Positions 35,216 through 43,974 of a stretch of 64,000 nucleotides of DNA are shown here, piece by piece. Source of the DNA: CALCZU01 sp964396165 (lineage in GTDB: Bacteria > Bdellovibrionota > FAC87 > UBA2466). The position numbers and the translations under genes were made by a program. Each line of letters begins with the position of its first letter. Position 1 is the stretch's first letter. The notes beneath the pieces are model-generated. The model did not search any database. It was not told the origin of the DNA and saw only the letters and a program-made list of their open reading frames with translations. The DNA is taken from assembly GCA_964396165.1 (NCBI GenBank), contig CAYNEF010000017.1, forward strand, positions 1-64,000, written 5' to 3'.

Positions 35216-36418
35216 ATGAGCGATGCCCCCATCACAGCTCGGCCGCATGTATTTAATATTCGCCCGGCACCCGGCTGGTTGGAAGTCTTGTTTGAGGAAG
35301 TAACCGCACTTTCCAAATCTCCCTTACAAAAATACAAATTCGAACCTCGCGTTACTTTACTTAAAGGTACTGTAAAACTGCACCGCTGTGACTGGCGTCA
35401 GGGTTTAGAAATTTTGATGCGTCTTACGACTGCACACGATGTGGAATGGGTTGTTTTAGATTCTAAATGTAATAAGTGGTCAGAAGTCGATGCGATATTA
35501 GAACGTGTCCCTTGGGATGAACTTTTTTCCAATCGGGACATCCCTGTGCACGTCACCGCCGATGTGGAAAATGGGTTTACTAGTTCTTCCGGTAAATTAA
35601 GAGAGAACCTGTGCAAAATCTCGGGCCTGACTCACGTCTCTGAAGGGGCTGATGTTAGATTAAAGATTGAGTTAAGAGGAGAAATTTTACGTATTTCTGC
35701 TTCTCTCGCAGGAGAGCCACTTTATAAGCGAGGCTACAAAGCAAGACTGGAAGCGGCGGCTCCCTTGCCAGAACACCAAGCAGCGGCTTGTGTACGGTGG
35801 GTGCTTCAGGGATTAAAAGAGCCGGCTGAAATAAGTTCTGTCTTTGTCCCATTTGCAGGTTCTGGAACATTGGGATTTGAAGCGCTTTTAGTTTTATCGG
35901 GTAGTGGACCTGGCGCTTTTAACCGCAAGTTCAGTTGTGAGCTGTTTCCTTGCACACCACTTCCGACAATCGGGTTTGTAAAAAGAAAATTAAGTGAACG
36001 TCTCACTCAAGCCAAACTCCCCGCAGTTGTTTTTAATGATTTTAACGACGAAGCAGTAGAGGTATTAAAAGAAAATGCCACTGCGTTTATTAAAAGCGGA
36101 AATTTTGAAGTAAATGAAGGCGATGTCTTTCTCTTTAAACCCACTTTTCAGGGCACAGGTAAAATACTTGTCCTTTTAAATCCGCCCTATGGAGATCGCT
36201 TGGCGCAAAATTCTGAAATCACGGAATTGTATGGACGACTGGGCAACTACATGCGCGAATTAGGAGAAGAGTACAAAGGACGTGTTGTTGCAGGTTGCAT
36301 CTGTCCTGATGAACCTTCCTGGCGCAACTTCTTAATTGAATTAAATTCTAAAGATGTAGAAACTCACCACTTCACTCATGGCGGCAAAGAAATGCGCTTT
36401 GTCCGCTGGCAATCTTAG
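35216..36418 (+). CDS. RlmL/RlmK-like rRNA guanine N2-methyltransferase
   Basis: The 400-residue SAM-dependent methyltransferase has a THUMP-type N-terminal region and the family sequence ISASLAGEPLYKRGYKARLEAAAPLPEHQAAA. Motif I is VFVPFAGSGTLGFEALL and the catalytic motif IV is LLNPPYGDRLA. It probably methylates 23S rRNA guanosine, in the manner of RlmL or RlmK/TrmG. The ATG lies one base after the protease stop, so it is translated from the same message, although no functional link to the protease is apparent. Its stop codon directly abuts the convergent phosphatase stop. Confidence 0.8.
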   Translation: MSDAPITARPHVFNIRPAPGWLEVLFEEVTALSKSPLQKYKFEPRVTLLKGTVKLHRCDWRQGLEILMRLTTAHDVEWVVLDSKCNKWSEVDAILERVPWDELFSNRDIPVHVTADVENGFTSSSGKLRENLCKISGLTHVSEGADVRLKIELRGEILRISASLAGEPLYKRGYKARLEAAAPLPEHQAAACVRWVLQGLKEPAEISSVFVPFAGSGTLGFEALLVLSGSGPGAFNRKFSCELFPCTPLPTIGFVKRKLSERLTQAKLPAVVFNDFNDEAVEVLKENATAFIKSGNFEVNEGDVFLFKPTFQGTGKILVLLNPPYGDRLAQNSEITELYGRLGNYMRELGEEYKGRVVAGCICPDEPSWRNFLIELNSKDVETHHFTHGGKEMRFVRWQS

Positions 36419-37114
36419 TTAAAGCTTCCTTTTTGCTTCGTTAAAGGCTCTTTGGTACTTCTCAGATTTTTGTAATTCTTGGTAAATCAAATCCGCAATT
36501 TTTCTACCCGCTTCGATATCTGTGGGATGGTGCATTCCTGCGAGTACGCGATCTTCCCCAATCTTTTTAGATCGTTCATCCAATTGCGCATTTGTTCCCG
36601 GGAAAAAATCTGAAAGAATCATTGCGTAGAGTTTAGAGATGGTTCCGTGCCCACTCGGATAAGCTTTGGTTACTTCTTTAGCGACACAGGGATTAATTTC
36701 TTTTAAGTAAACAAACGGCCGGTCTCTGGGGAAATCTACTTTCAGTTTCTGTACAAAGTAATCCGCATCATTTCTAATAGAATCAAAGAACGGGACTAAG
36801 GCCCGCAACTTCTCTGGCTCTAATGGGCCATTTGGTTTTCCAAAAAAGTTTTCAAGGCTTACGAAGATTTCACTTTTTGCTCTTTCACAATCAGTCACGG
36901 TTCTGTTTTTTTGAAGTTTTAAAAGTGTGGTTTCGTCTTCTTTTTGTGCCTTGTCCGCCTTCTTAGGAGGCAAGGGGATTTGTTTTTTCAACGTCTCATA
37001 CCACGTGCTAGCAATATACTTTGGCTCTTTCGGAGCCGGATGCGTTACCGTATCCAATGCGAGAGTCAGGTTCGTTTGTAAGAGGAGAATTAAGGCAAAA
37101 AGTAAGTGTTTCAT
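36419..37114 (-). CDS. Exported PAP2-type (class A) acid phosphatase
   Basis: This 231-residue protein has a signal peptide (KHLLFALILLLQTNLTLALD) and the three PAP2 motifs: K-to-RP in KVDFPRDRPFVYL, PSGHGT, and GEDRVLAGMHHPTDIEAGR supplying Arg, His and Asp. It resembles PhoN-like nonspecific acid phosphatases, which release phosphate from organic esters in the periplasm. It could dephosphorylate nucleotides before uptake, in line with the nucleoside operon in this window, but that link is inferred. A lipid phosphatase role is less likely because there are no membrane spans besides the signal. Confidence 0.85.
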   Translation of the reverse strand: MKHLLFALILLLQTNLTLALDTVTHPAPKEPKYIASTWYETLKKQIPLPPKKADKAQKEDETTLLKLQKNRTVTDCERAKSEIFVSLENFFGKPNGPLEPEKLRALVPFFDSIRNDADYFVQKLKVDFPRDRPFVYLKEINPCVAKEVTKAYPSGHGTISKLYAMILSDFFPGTNAQLDERSKKIGEDRVLAGMHHPTDIEAGRKIADLIYQELQKSEKYQRAFNEAKRKL

Positions 37115-37196
37115 GCATAGTTTTTAGCATACGAAGTTATTGGCAGACAAGAATGCCGTGACACGCGCCGTTTGGGCCCAACGGGAGACTGACACC

Positions 37197-37230
37197 AAAA
37201 AAAAACGGCGTCTCTTTCGAGGCGCCGTTT
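37197..37230 (-). terminator. Intrinsic terminator of the Tyr-rich protein gene
   Basis: Read on the minus strand, a 12-bp stem (one G-U pair; arms 37219-37230 and 37203-37214) with a 4-base loop is followed by a run of nine T. It lies about 30 bases after the stop codon. The strongest terminator-like signal in the window. Confidence 0.88.
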
Positions 37231-37257
37231 CTTAAAATACGATTTACTTAACTAAAA

Positions 37258-37758
37258 CTAGTAGTACCAACCGTAGTAACAGTTGTTGTAACCATAGCTA
37301 TATCTGTAGTTATAGTTGTAGTTGTAATAGTAGAAGTTACCTGCGCCGTAGTAGTACGGATTGCAGTAGTTGTAATAATAAGGACGGTATCCGCCCCAGT
37401 TATTCCAACGGTATCCATAGCCATACCAACCGTAGTAGGTAGCTTGGGTAGAAGTTTCTTTATCCAGTTCTTTTGTAGAAGTGGTGTACTCAGCAATTTT
37501 ATTTGCTGGGACTGCGATTGCGTTAACAGCAGCAGCATTCTCATCGCTGGAAGCGGAGTTGCTTAAAATTTTGCTGTCTACAGCGCTAGCGCGGAACACT
37601 TCAACAACTTTAGTATCAGGGTTAACTTTTACCAAGATTGCGCGAGGTGCAGCAGCAGCTTCTTTAGATTCGTTTTCGATCTGATCTGCGTTTGCAACTT
37701 GCGACAACGTTAGCGATAGAGCTAGAAAACTAGCTCCAATGAATTGACTGATTCTCAT
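37258..37758 (-). CDS. Exported tyrosine-rich protein
   Basis: The 166-residue protein has a signal peptide (RISQFIGASFLALSLTLSQVANA). A roughly 80-residue Ala/Val/Ser-rich folded part (KEAAAAPRAILVKVNPDTKVVEVF) follows, then a C-terminal 60 residues with 26 Tyr plus many Gly, Asn and Trp (for example NPYYYGAGNFYYYNYNYNYR). Two Cys sit in the tail. A strong GGAGG site precedes the ATG. I do not recognise the family. Such Tyr/Gly-rich tails occur in adhesive, surface-layer or cross-linked structural proteins, so an outer-surface role is a guess. A clear terminator follows. Confidence 0.75.
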   Translation of the reverse strand: MRISQFIGASFLALSLTLSQVANADQIENESKEAAAAPRAILVKVNPDTKVVEVFRASAVDSKILSNSASSDENAAAVNAIAVPANKIAEYTTSTKELDKETSTQATYYGWYGYGYRWNNWGGYRPYYYNYCNPYYYGAGNFYYYNYNYNYRYSYGYNNCYYGWYY

Positions 37759-37792
37759 ATGTACCTCCAGAGAGAATGTTTTTTAATTTGGT

Positions 37793-37824
37793 TATGCATA
37801 ACAAGGGCCGAGCCATTCTGCAAG
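37793..37824 (-). promoter_or_regulatory. Candidate promoter of the Tyr-rich protein gene
   Basis: On the minus strand, TTGCAG is followed after 17 bases by an extended -10 of the form TG-T-TATGCA. The -10 sits within the 12-base palindrome GTTATGCATAAC (37791-37802), which might also be an operator. The GGAGG and ATG follow about 40 bases downstream. Confidence 0.33.
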
Positions 37825-37892
37825 CAAATGATGCAGAGCATAAGATGAGGCTGCTGTCCCTAAGTAACCTTAATTATTTCAGTAATTTAGGC

Positions 37893-39185
37893 TTAGAATG
37901 CTTTTTGGATATCAATCACGGCTTCTCGGCCCGCACCCGTTGAGACAAGATTGACCCGCGTTCCGGTAAAATCTTCAATGAACTTTAAATAGTTTTGAAG
38001 CGTCTTGGGAATATCGGCCGGGTTTCTGACCTTCGACAAATCTTCTTTCCAGCCTGGAAGTGTTTCATAAACAGGCTTTAGTTTTGCCACAAGAGAAGTA
38101 TCTGCCGGAATGGTGTCGTAGCGTTTGCCGTCATATTCATACGCGGTACAAACTTTTAAATCCGTATGACCGGTGAGCACGTCCGCTTTTGTAACAGCAA
38201 GATTTTTAATTCCCGAAATGCGGACAGCATATTTCACTGCTACTAAATCAAGCCATCCACAACGGCGCGGGCGACCAGTGGTGGCGCCGTATTCAGAGCC
38301 GTCCTCACGCAACTTATCCCCCAGTGCATCCGTCAGCTCTGTTGGGAACGGGCCTTCCCCCACGCGTGTGGAATAGGCCTTGATGACACCGACAAACAAA
38401 GTGTCTTTAGGAATGCGCGCGCCTAACCCAAGGGCTGCTTGCGAAGGCAGTGTATGGGAAGAGGTGACATACGGGTAAGTTCCGTAATCCATATCCAGCA
38501 AGATTCCTTGAGCGCCTTCATAAAGAATTTTCTTATCCTGATCGATTGCTTCAAACATTTCACGCGATACGTCTCTGACGAACGGTTTTAGTTTTTTTGC
38601 AATCTCGCGGTATTTTTCCACTATCTGTGGAATTTCTACGGGCTCCACATTGTAATAATTTTTTAGAAGGAAGTTTTTTTCTTCGAGATTTGCCTTCAGG
38701 CGTTCTTCAAACAGCGATTCGTTATACAGATCGCTGATTCTTAAACCGCGGCGGGAAGCGCGATCTTCATACGCAGGGCCAATCCCACGTTTTGTCGTGC
38801 CGATTTTTTTGCCGCCTTTTCTGTTTTCACGGGCTGCGTCCAGGTGCTTATGGTAATCGAGAATCAAATGGCAGCGGTCAGACAGATGCACGCGATCTTC
38901 CAGATTTTGAATTCCACTTTTTCTTAAAAGATCAATTTCATTTAAAAAGTTATCCGGATCGACAACCACTCCTGAACCGATAAAGCATTTTGCGTGGGAG
39001 TGCAGAACTCCGGAGGGGATAAGATGCAAGATTGTTTTTTTACCGTCTACTACCAGCGTATGCCCAGCGTTATTGCCGCCTTGAAAACGGGCTACGATGT
39101 CTGCGGAAGAACTGTAATAGTCTACAATCTTTCCCTTACCTTCGTCTCCCCATTGCACACCTATGATAACTACTGCCTGTGGCAT
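37893..39185 (-). CDS. purA: Adenylosuccinate synthetase
   Basis: The 430-residue enzyme makes adenylosuccinate from IMP, Asp and GTP in AMP synthesis. Signatures are VQWGDEGKGKIVD (P-loop with the catalytic Asp), FQGGNNAGHTLVV (catalytic His), TTKRGIGPAYEDRASRRGLRI, GAQGILLDMDYGTYPYVTSS, and RVGEGPFPTEL. Length and order are standard. It follows serA by 20 bases on the same strand, so it is probably the last gene of the aminotransferase-serA-purA transcript. Confidence 0.97.
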   Translation of the reverse strand: MPQAVVIIGVQWGDEGKGKIVDYYSSSADIVARFQGGNNAGHTLVVDGKKTILHLIPSGVLHSHAKCFIGSGVVVDPDNFLNEIDLLRKSGIQNLEDRVHLSDRCHLILDYHKHLDAARENRKGGKKIGTTKRGIGPAYEDRASRRGLRISDLYNESLFEERLKANLEEKNFLLKNYYNVEPVEIPQIVEKYREIAKKLKPFVRDVSREMFEAIDQDKKILYEGAQGILLDMDYGTYPYVTSSHTLPSQAALGLGARIPKDTLFVGVIKAYSTRVGEGPFPTELTDALGDKLREDGSEYGATTGRPRRCGWLDLVAVKYAVRISGIKNLAVTKADVLTGHTDLKVCTAYEYDGKRYDTIPADTSLVAKLKPVYETLPGWKEDLSKVRNPADIPKTLQNYLKFIEDFTGTRVNLVSTGAGREAVIDIQKAF

Positions 39186-39205
39186 TCTTACTCCCTAGTA
39201 ATAAA

Positions 39206-40798
39206 TTAAAGTTGTATCGCCTTTACCGAAACCATTCCTTTGATACTTTTCAGCGCGGTCATGACTTTTTCATCGAGCTTAGAGTCCACACTGATAATCG
39301 CAATCGCTTCTTTTTTTATCGGATCGCGTCCTAAATGCATGCGCGCGATATTCAGCCCATGCGTTCCTAAAAGACTTCCCATAGAACCAATCACGCCCGG
39401 TTGATCCACATTTCTTGTGTAAAGAAGGACGCCTTCTGGAACTGCATCAATCGGGAATTTGTCGATGCTGACAATGCGAGGCTCATTCTTACCGAATAAA
39501 GTACCCGAACAGCGGAAGGTATCTGTGCCTTCAATCATGACTTCAACAAGGCTGTTGTAATCTTCGCAGTCTTGTTCAAAAGATTCTTCCAAACGTATGC
39601 CGCGTTCTTTTAAGAGCTTTCTAGCATTCACGTAATTGACTGGAGTCGACAAAAGCGGAGTTAAGAAACCTTTTAAGACCGCAAGAGTCAGAAGTTCTCT
39701 ATTGTAACTGCCCAAATTTCCTTCGTAGCGTACCGTGATTTTTTTCAGAGCTTGCTCGGCACAGGCCTGAGAAGCAAAGCCGGCTAATTTTTCGCAAAGA
39801 ACAAGATAGGGTTTTAAAACGTCCAGTTGTTCCAGCGTAATATTAGGTACGTTCACAGCGTTTTTAAGCAGACCGTCTTCAGAATACAATTTAATTTGTT
39901 CTGCGACTTCCAGTCCCACTTGTACTTGAGCTTCGTCGGTACTTGCTCCCAAGTGCGGGGTAACAATCAAATTTTCGTGTTTCAAAAGTGGCGAATCTGC
40001 AGGGACAGGTTCTGTTTCAAATACGTCGAGTGCTGCTCCATTTAGATGTTTGGAATTCAGCGCTTCGAGAAGGGCTGTTTCATCGACAATCCCACCGCGT
40101 GCACAGTTGATGAGGTACGAGCCCTTTTTCATCATCGCAAGTTGTTTTGCACCGATCAAATGCTTGGTTGCAGGAATCAAAGGCACATGAATGCTGACAT
40201 AGTCAGACTGCGCGAGTAATTCTTCCACTGTCGCTAAATTGATTCCCAGTTTTGCAGCGGCTTCTTTGCTGACGTAAGGATCATAGGCAACGACTTTCAT
40301 TTCAAGAGCACGAGCACGTGAGCCCACCACTTTTCCGATATTGCCAAGTCCTATGAGCCCCAACGTTTTTCCTCTGAGTTCAGAACCCTGGAATTTTTTC
40401 TTTTCCCATTTGCCAGCGCGCATCGAAGCGTCTGCCTGAGGAATGCGACGGGAAATAGAAAACATCATCGCAATCGCATGTTCAGCAGTCGTTACAATAT
40501 TTCCAGTCGGTGCATTCATGACAATCACACCGCTGTCCGTCGCTGCTGGTACATCCACGTTATCAAGCCCGATTCCGGCTCTGAGAACTATTTTTAGATT
40601 CCGTGCATTTTCTAAAAGGTCTTTATCTACTTGAGTGCGGGAGCGGACGATGAGTACATCAACCTGAGGGATTTTTTCTTTCAGCTCAGCTCTTTCAATT
40701 GCAGAAAACTCCAAAAGTTCTACTTTAGAATTTTTCTTTATCAGTTCCAGGCCTTCTTTTGCCAGACCATCTGCAACAAGAACTTTCAATTTCGACAT
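39206..40798 (-). CDS. serA: D-3-phosphoglycerate dehydrogenase
   Basis: The 530-residue long-form SerA oxidises 3-phosphoglycerate in the first step of serine synthesis. It has the NAD fold GLIGLGNIGKVVGSRA, catalytic Arg and Glu around NCARGGIVDETALLEAL, and the His in VTPHLGASTDEAQ. An intervening ASB domain and a C-terminal ACT domain (about 455-530, from NVDQPGVIGSMGSLLGTHGLNIARMHLGRD) follow, the latter suggesting serine feedback. It sits 2 bases after the class V aminotransferase gene, which probably supplies the second step. Confidence 0.95.
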   Translation of the reverse strand: MSKLKVLVADGLAKEGLELIKKNSKVELLEFSAIERAELKEKIPQVDVLIVRSRTQVDKDLLENARNLKIVLRAGIGLDNVDVPAATDSGVIVMNAPTGNIVTTAEHAIAMMFSISRRIPQADASMRAGKWEKKKFQGSELRGKTLGLIGLGNIGKVVGSRARALEMKVVAYDPYVSKEAAAKLGINLATVEELLAQSDYVSIHVPLIPATKHLIGAKQLAMMKKGSYLINCARGGIVDETALLEALNSKHLNGAALDVFETEPVPADSPLLKHENLIVTPHLGASTDEAQVQVGLEVAEQIKLYSEDGLLKNAVNVPNITLEQLDVLKPYLVLCEKLAGFASQACAEQALKKITVRYEGNLGSYNRELLTLAVLKGFLTPLLSTPVNYVNARKLLKERGIRLEESFEQDCEDYNSLVEVMIEGTDTFRCSGTLFGKNEPRIVSIDKFPIDAVPEGVLLYTRNVDQPGVIGSMGSLLGTHGLNIARMHLGRDPIKKEAIAIISVDSKLDEKVMTALKSIKGMVSVKAIQL

Positions 40799-40800
40799 TT

Positions 40801-41964
40801 TTATTTCCCTTCAAGAAAATACTGGGATGCTCTTCCGACACCTTTTCCAAGTTCCAGATTATGACCAAGTTTCTTCAATGTGATTTCGACAGCTCCTAAA
40901 ATCGTAAGCATGTCTAATTCATCAAAGTAACCCAAGTGAGCAAGACGGAACATTTTGCCTTTCCAGGCATCTTGTCCGCCGGCAACCGTGATTCCATATT
41001 CATCTCTTAAATGAGAGATAATTTTTTTCCCTTCCGGAATACCGGCTGGAACATGAATCGAAGTCAACGCGCTGGAGGGAGAGGACTTTGCAAAAAGTTC
41101 AAGGCCCATCGCCTGCGCCCCAAGTCTTGTGGCTGCAGCTAATTTTTCATGGTGTTTGAATATTTTTTCAAGACCCGACCGTTTCATCTCAGTGAGAACG
41201 AGATCTAAACCGCAGATTAAAGAGACGGCAGGTGTCCATGCGGTTTCTCCTCCTGCAGCCGCTTTGTCTTCGGCTGCCAGGTTGAAATAGAAACTGGGGA
41301 TGTTCGCGCGTTTTCGTGCTTCTTGTGCTCTTTCAGACAATGCCAGAAAGGCAAGACCTGGAGGCAGCATAAAAGCTTTTTGAGATCCACTGACTACGGC
41401 ATCGACTCCCCACTTATCCATAGGAAGATCGGCAACGCCAAGAGCTGTAATCGCATCGACAATAAAAAGAGCATCGCTATTTTCTTTTACTACTTTCGCG
41501 ATTTCTTGAATTGGATGGTACACACCTGTTGAAGTTTCAGAGGCCTGAATCAACACGGCCCTTAATTTAGAATTCGCTTTTAAGGCATTTTTGATTTCGT
41601 CTGGTGTGACAGGATTTCCCCATTCCACTTTTAAAGTAGTGGGTTTTAATCCATAACGGCTTGAAATTTTTTCCCAGCGCTCACCAAATTTTCCTGCGTT
41701 CACGACAAGAACTTCATCGCCACTGGCCAAGCAGTTGACTACAACTGTTTCCATGGCGCCCGTGCCGGAAGAAGAAAGTAAGTAACAAGGTTGGTTTGTT
41801 TGAAATACAAACTTCAAACCTTCTTTTACTCTGGCTAAAATTTCGATGAATTCTTTTGTCCGGTGGTGCATCACTCCGAGAGACATGGCCGAAAGCACTT
41901 TATTGGGTACTGGAGTCGGGCCGGGAGCGAAAATTCTGGGGTTATCAAACACAGGATGCTTCAT
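40801..41964 (-). CDS. Class V aminotransferase, candidate phosphoserine aminotransferase
   Basis: The 387-residue PLP enzyme resembles serine-pyruvate/alanine-glyoxylate aminotransferases: FAPGPTPVPNKVLSAMSLGVMHHRTKEF, SSSGTGAMETVVVN, VDAITALGVADLPMDKWGVDAVVSGSQKAFMLPPGLAF (PLP lysine in SQK) and the C-terminal GGQDAWKGKMFRLAHLGY. It is not the usual SerC sequence. Directly upstream of serA, it probably acts as a non-orthologous phosphoserine aminotransferase, as described for some archaea and bacteria. ATG 41964 has AAAGGA upstream. A TTG one codon earlier is possible. Confidence 0.82.
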   Translation of the reverse strand: MKHPVFDNPRIFAPGPTPVPNKVLSAMSLGVMHHRTKEFIEILARVKEGLKFVFQTNQPCYLLSSSGTGAMETVVVNCLASGDEVLVVNAGKFGERWEKISSRYGLKPTTLKVEWGNPVTPDEIKNALKANSKLRAVLIQASETSTGVYHPIQEIAKVVKENSDALFIVDAITALGVADLPMDKWGVDAVVSGSQKAFMLPPGLAFLALSERAQEARKRANIPSFYFNLAAEDKAAAGGETAWTPAVSLICGLDLVLTEMKRSGLEKIFKHHEKLAAATRLGAQAMGLELFAKSSPSSALTSIHVPAGIPEGKKIISHLRDEYGITVAGGQDAWKGKMFRLAHLGYFDELDMLTILGAVEITLKKLGHNLELGKGVGRASQYFLEGK

Positions 41965-42003
41965 CAAATTTTCCTTTCGATCTGCAGTCTTAAAACGAGG
42001 CCA

Positions 42004-42032
42004 AGAGTAAGGTTAGGGTAGGGGAACGTCAA
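42004..42032 (-). promoter_or_regulatory. Candidate promoter of the aminotransferase-serA-purA operon
   Basis: On the minus strand, TTGACG (42032-42027) is followed after 17 bases by TACTCT (42009-42004), about 40 bases before the ATG. The -35 is good and the -10 is weak. Confidence 0.35.
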
Positions 42033-42169
42033 GAATTTGAGAGAGAAAATATCAACAATCATTCTAGGCGTTTACAGGCGCATTTTGGCTGTTTTTTGAA
42101 ATCTTAAAATTGAATGAAGAAATGCTACAATAATACATACTCATCCCCCACATTTTGGAGCTTCATGTC

Positions 42170-43954
42170 ATGAAAAAGTCTTCTCTTCGATTTTTTTCTG
42201 TCTTACTTTTTATAACGACACTCGTAATTGGCGGTGAAACGGCAGCACACTTCCCCCCGTTGCCTCACACGGACAGTGAACACGCGTCCTATACGGATTT
42301 TTTAAAAACTCGTTACACTTTCGATACGAAAAGTTTGCGTTGGGGAGAAAAATATCCCGTAGTGGTGAACGGATCCAATGAAGAAAAATTCACACCTAAA
42401 ATAAAATGCGATGAAAATTCAAAAGTGATTTCTGGATTGGACACTGTCGTGATTGGTGGTGGGCCTTCGGGACTCAGTAGCGCTTTCTTTTTAAGTAAAG
42501 ATCCAAAGAGAAAAGTGATGCTCATAGAAAAAGAAAAAAACGTGGGAGGTCTGGCGACTGGTTCCCCATTGATGTCGGGCGGGCGTTATGGAAGAGGCGG
42601 CGCGTACTTCACTTCAGTCGAAGGGAAAGCAAAAGACATATACAAGATGATCGGCATGCCTGATTATGAGCAGAAAATGGCGATTCACGAGCCTATCGAC
42701 AGTTATTACTGGAATGGAAAATATTATGAGGGGCTTTGGGAAAATGAAAAAACAATGCAGGAATTGCCCGCGGATTTTAACGTATTTAAATATTGCCTAA
42801 TGAAAGCCAACGACGAGGGACTCATTGAGAACCAACCCATTTCCGGCAAACTCGATAAGCTGAATTTCAGAACATGGGTGAATACTTTTCCAAAAATGTT
42901 GAAAGAAAAATCAGACGCAGGTGACGAAGAAGCTAAGAAACTTTTGGCGCGTTTTGAATCGGATCCCAAAGTGGATCCAGCGCACCCGATGGACAATGTT
43001 TTAAAGTTGTTAGAACTCTACGGTCGGTCTGCTTTGGGAGATCACCCAGAACTGATTTCGGCCGCTGCTTTCGCAAATTTTTATATCTCTGAAGTCGATA
43101 AGCGCTACACGAGTAATATAGGTGCGGGCATAGTCAGCGAAACTATTGCGAAGCAATTAAATACGCGTTCCAATTACAGTCAGGAAACAAATTCTCCCGT
43201 CACGGAAGTACTTACGACAAAAGACGGTGTTTCCGTTTGTTTTGTGAAAGATGGTAAAGGGGTGAGGGTACTCGCAAAATACGCTGTGTTTGCAGGGCCC
43301 ATGTCTGTCGCTGGAAAAGAGATGCCTCAACTTGCCAAGTTGGATCCGGAAAAGAAAAAAGTGATCGATGAGATGCAATACCGGCATTACCTGGTTGTTA
43401 ACCTGCATGTCGCCGGGCACCCATGGCATAAGACGTATGATCTGTGGACGAGAAATGACAAAATCTACTCGCAAGAGGAACCAACCGATTACATTGATGG
43501 CCGTTGGATGGATTTTGATGGGAATGAAAAACTTCGAACGGACAATAAAGGAGTAATCACCGTCTACATGCCGTTATCTAAAGAGTATGTCGGCAAGGGA
43601 TTAGAAGAAAAAGAGGTAGTCAAAATGGCTGAGCGTTTGGCGCAAAAAGCCCAGGATACTTTAAATCCTTTGATTGTTCAGGATGGGGGCAAGCCCATGC
43701 AGATTTTAGCCGTTGAAGCAAACAGATGGCCGTTTTCTATTCATCTTGCTACTCCAGGACATTTTTTAGAAAAATCTGAAATTTTATCAAGACCAGTGGG
43801 AAACATTTTTTATGCTGGGATGAATCTCGGAACTCCCGCCGTTGAAGAAGCTTTGTACCGCGGTTGGCTGGCGGCTGAAGCAATTATTGCAAAAAGTAAT
43901 TTCAAATCAATACGGACAACTGAAGAATTAGCTATCCCAGCTAGAAATCACTGA
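42170..43954 (+). CDS. Exported FAD-dependent oxidoreductase, amine oxidase/protoporphyrinogen oxidase-like
   Basis: The 594-residue protein has an N-terminal signal-like segment (KKSSLRFFSVLLFITTLVIGGETAA), then at about residue 90 the dinucleotide fold VVIGGGPSGLSSAFFLSKD, and EKEKNVGGLATGSP. The C-terminal flavin motif is NIFYAGMNLGTPAVEEALYRGWLAAE. This is the amine oxidase/phytoene desaturase-like FAD architecture. ATG 42170 follows TTGGAG (42155-42160) with a 9-base spacer. The leader has no twin-arginine motif, which is unusual for an exported flavoprotein. Substrate unknown. Confidence 0.78.
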   Translation: MKKSSLRFFSVLLFITTLVIGGETAAHFPPLPHTDSEHASYTDFLKTRYTFDTKSLRWGEKYPVVVNGSNEEKFTPKIKCDENSKVISGLDTVVIGGGPSGLSSAFFLSKDPKRKVMLIEKEKNVGGLATGSPLMSGGRYGRGGAYFTSVEGKAKDIYKMIGMPDYEQKMAIHEPIDSYYWNGKYYEGLWENEKTMQELPADFNVFKYCLMKANDEGLIENQPISGKLDKLNFRTWVNTFPKMLKEKSDAGDEEAKKLLARFESDPKVDPAHPMDNVLKLLELYGRSALGDHPELISAAAFANFYISEVDKRYTSNIGAGIVSETIAKQLNTRSNYSQETNSPVTEVLTTKDGVSVCFVKDGKGVRVLAKYAVFAGPMSVAGKEMPQLAKLDPEKKKVIDEMQYRHYLVVNLHVAGHPWHKTYDLWTRNDKIYSQEEPTDYIDGRWMDFDGNEKLRTDNKGVITVYMPLSKEYVGKGLEEKEVVKMAERLAQKAQDTLNPLIVQDGGKPMQILAVEANRWPFSIHLATPGHFLEKSEILSRPVGNIFYAGMNLGTPAVEEALYRGWLAAEAIIAKSNFKSIRTTEELAIPARNH

Positions 43955-43974
43955 GGGATGTTTCAGCACGGCAC

